In this document: piece by piece, positions 8,394-9,824 of the stretch | Layout: each line of letters opens with the position of its first letter | How positions within the stretch are numbered: position 1 is the stretch's first letter | NCBI GenBank assembly: GCA_946403565.1 | Contig: CAMJAJ010000026.1 | Coordinates: 1 to 9,824 of the forward strand | DNA from: an uncultured Treponema sp. | GTDB taxonomy: Bacteria; Spirochaetota; Spirochaetia; Treponematales; Treponemataceae | Direction: 5' to 3' | DNA length: 9,824 bases | Translations under genes and position numbers: made by a program | Notes under the pieces: generated by a model | Told to the model about the DNA's origin: nothing | Databases searched by the model: none | The model's input: only the letters and a program-made list of their open reading frames with translations

Positions 8394-9823
8394 TTGCTAC
8401 CCCCGTTGTTCAGATTTGCGTTTCCTGCCATGCCCAAGTTCATGGCGCTCTTGTTCAGCTCGCCGGACGCCTTGACAAGCTCGGACGCAGAAATCGTGAA
8501 GTGCCGTATTCCCGTTCCAATCTGGGTAAGGGTGTCCTGTATCTGCCCGAACGAAACGGCCTGGTTCTTGACCATTTCCTTGATCTCCTTTGTCGCCGCC
8601 GCGTTCAGGACCGAAAGCTCGTTCACGCTCTTGAAGGAGTCCTCGATGGACCGGGACAGCTCCAGACCGCGGTTTATCTCGTCCGTGTTCGAGACCGAAT
8701 ACTTCAGCAGCAGCTCCTCGGTGGACTCGATCTGCCGTATATGGTTCTTTATCTGCTTGGTGCTGTCCGCTATGCTGTTGGCGAGCCTGCGCGTCTCAAG
8801 CGCGACGTTCAGGAAGCTCTTCTCGCCGTCGTTGATTCCGGAGGACTCGAGCTCCGTGTTGAACGCGATGATCTTGGTCTGCTCCGCAATCGAGTTTATC
8901 AGGTTGACGATTTCCCAGATGGAGGAGACCTTCTGCTGCAGCTCCTTTATGCTGTCGAGCGTGTAGTTGTTGGAACGCTCTATCTCCTGCATGTTCGAAA
9001 GCGTCTCCCGCATGATGGCCGCACTGGAGCTCATGCCGTCGGATGCTGCCTGCGCCGAGTCGGCCACGTCGTTCGCCGTCTCCTCGGCCGAGGCAGCCAC
9101 CTCGTTTGCCAGCGTGTCTATCTTCTCGGACAGGTCCTTGTTCTCCCGCATGCCCACGATGATTCCTTCGTTCTTGCTGGACTGGTTCTCCGCGTTCTTC
9201 TCCGTCTCGTCCGAAATCTTTGCGAGCGAGGCCGAGGAGTCCCGTATCATGTTTGCGATGGATACGGAGTCCGAAATCATCGACTGGAATTTCATTATCA
9301 GGGAGTTCACCTGGTAGATGTTGTAGGAAAGTTCGTCGCCCAGGTCGCTGGAAAGGACGATGCCTCCGGTGAAGTGCGAGTTCTTGAGGGTGTCGAGTCC
9401 CTCGATGGACTTCCTGTTCTTGTCCATGAAGTTCAGGAAAAAGATGAGTATCTGCGCGCACATGATGATTGCGTTCAGCAGGGAGGTGCATTTTATGCGC
9501 CAGCCCCACATCGCGGTGATTCCCAGGAAGGGGTTCCTTCCGGCCGGGAGCGATGAGGTGGCGTCCGCTGCCCGCTCGCGGACCTCGGGGACGGGGACCT
9601 GAGAAATCTGCCCGATTCCCTGGCCCAGGCTGCTGACAGGTTGCAGCATAGAGGATGCCAGCTGTGTCATACCCAGAATACCGGCAATGGTAAGATTTGT
9701 TAAATAACCAAGCATCAGTCCGGCGATTCCGATGATGGCAAGGGTAATAATCGGCTCAATCATTGTACTGATCACACCGAGCAGATTGTATTTTGTATTC
9801 AAGCTTGCAAAGGTTCTGTCCCT
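8390..9823 (-). CDS. Methyl-accepting-chemotaxis-like protein, N-terminus beyond the window edge
   Basis: The frame ends at TGA (8392-8390) and stays open to the window edge. A TTG at 9802 is used here only for numbering (470 residues); it has no ribosome binding site and in-frame sense codons precede it, so the true start probably lies outside. Hydrophobic segments are at ~12-34 and ~104-125. From ~155 the protein is a coiled coil of the MCP signalling type, with 'ANEVAASAEETANDVADSAQ' (232-251) and the tip 'IAEQTKIIAFNTELESSG' (305-322). Gly322 replaces the usual arginine (Tsr Arg388), and the usual A-G-E-x-G-R-G-F that follows has become I-N-D-G-E-K-S-F, so the tip is more degraded than in its partner. 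The C-terminus is Asn/Gly-rich with no CheR pentapeptide. An alternative start at Met98 (ATG 9511-9509, GGGAA eight bases upstream) would give a 373-residue protein with one membrane helix. Confidence 0.8.
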   Translation of the reverse strand, partial: RDRTFASLNTKYNLLGVISTMIEPIITLAIIGIAGLMLGYLTNLTIAGILGMTQLASSMLQPVSSLGQGIGQISQVPVPEVRERAADATSSLPAGRNPFLGITAMWGWRIKCTSLLNAIIMCAQILIFFLNFMDKNRKSIEGLDTLKNSHFTGGIVLSSDLGDELSYNIYQVNSLIMKFQSMISDSVSIANMIRDSSASLAKISDETEKNAENQSSKNEGIIVGMRENKDLSEKIDTLANEVAASAEETANDVADSAQAASDGMSSSAAIMRETLSNMQEIERSNNYTLDSIKELQQKVSSIWEIVNLINSIAEQTKIIAFNTELESSGINDGEKSFLNVALETRRLANSIADSTKQIKNHIRQIESTEELLLKYSVSNTDEINRGLELSRSIEDSFKSVNELSVLNAAATKEIKEMVKNQAVSFGQIQDTLTQIGTGIRHFTISASELVKASGELNKSAMNLGMAGNANLNNGGSK

Positions 9824-9824
9824 G
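9651..9824. other. Block of contrasting base composition at the 5' part of the upstream chemoreceptor-like gene
   Basis: By hand count 9661-9824 is about 44% GC (72 of 164), while 9541-9600 is about 78% (47 of 60) and 9601-9660 about 58%. Codons change too: the block uses ATT, ACA, TTA and AAA, whereas the rest of the gene strongly prefers codons ending in G or C. The reading frame is unbroken across the change. The encoded residues form one membrane segment after an Ile-Glu-Pro triplet (residues 15-17). Confidence 0.6.

Noticed and set aside
7518..9556. Long plus-strand open frames (7518-8966 and 8372-9556) opposite the chemoreceptor-like genes
   Set aside because: They read as Asp/Glu/Val/Leu/Arg-rich mirror translations of coiled-coil genes, have no ribosome binding site or domain, and overlap each other.

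Overview
The window is a high-GC bacterial chromosome segment that most resembles a Treponema-like spirochaete. Three things suggest this: a 2-hydroxyacyl-CoA dehydratase activase end, the Asn-Thr-Asn-Lys-Pro version of the ArgRS signature, and chemoreceptor-like proteins with an 'IIAFN.ELE' hairpin tip. The taxonomic call is an inference from protein style, not a database result. There is no CRISPR array, tRNA, rRNA, insertion sequence or phage gene.

Left part, + strand (2-3775): three genes run head to tail with short gaps of 75 and 27 nt and are probably co-transcribed. They are the 3' end of a large CoA-enzyme activase gene, a gene for a 477-residue exported protein of unknown function, and argS. 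An imperfect 28-nt palindrome follows argS and lies directly against the -35 box of a very good sigma70-type promoter.

Middle part, + strand (3802-6585): the promoter (TTGACA, 16 nt, TACAAT) fires into a leader of about 140 nt with a candidate S15-binding hairpin, then rpsO, then pnp. A strong terminator-like hairpin with a U-tract sits between rpsO and pnp. No promoter is visible between that hairpin and pnp, so pnp expression should depend on read-through or RNA processing. A run of 31 purines leads directly into the pnp start. A short GC-rich stem-loop flanked by A7 and T6 ends this unit and should also stop transcription arriving from the other strand.

Right part, - strand (6657-9824): two methyl-accepting-chemotaxis-like genes converge on pnp. 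They are joined by an ATGA stop/start overlap, so they are likely translated together. Both encode signalling-type coiled coils, but their hairpin tips lack the arginine that is nearly invariant in ordinary chemoreceptors. The downstream protein has about six membrane segments. The upstream one runs off the window edge, and its first ~50 residues are in DNA of clearly different base composition (about 44% GC against 78% in the 60 bases at 9541-9600).

The housekeeping genes are ordinary. The parts worth a second look are the coupled chemoreceptor-like pair, the composition break at its 5' end, the rpsO leader and the rpsO-pnp hairpin. I found no convincing new defence or mobile system.
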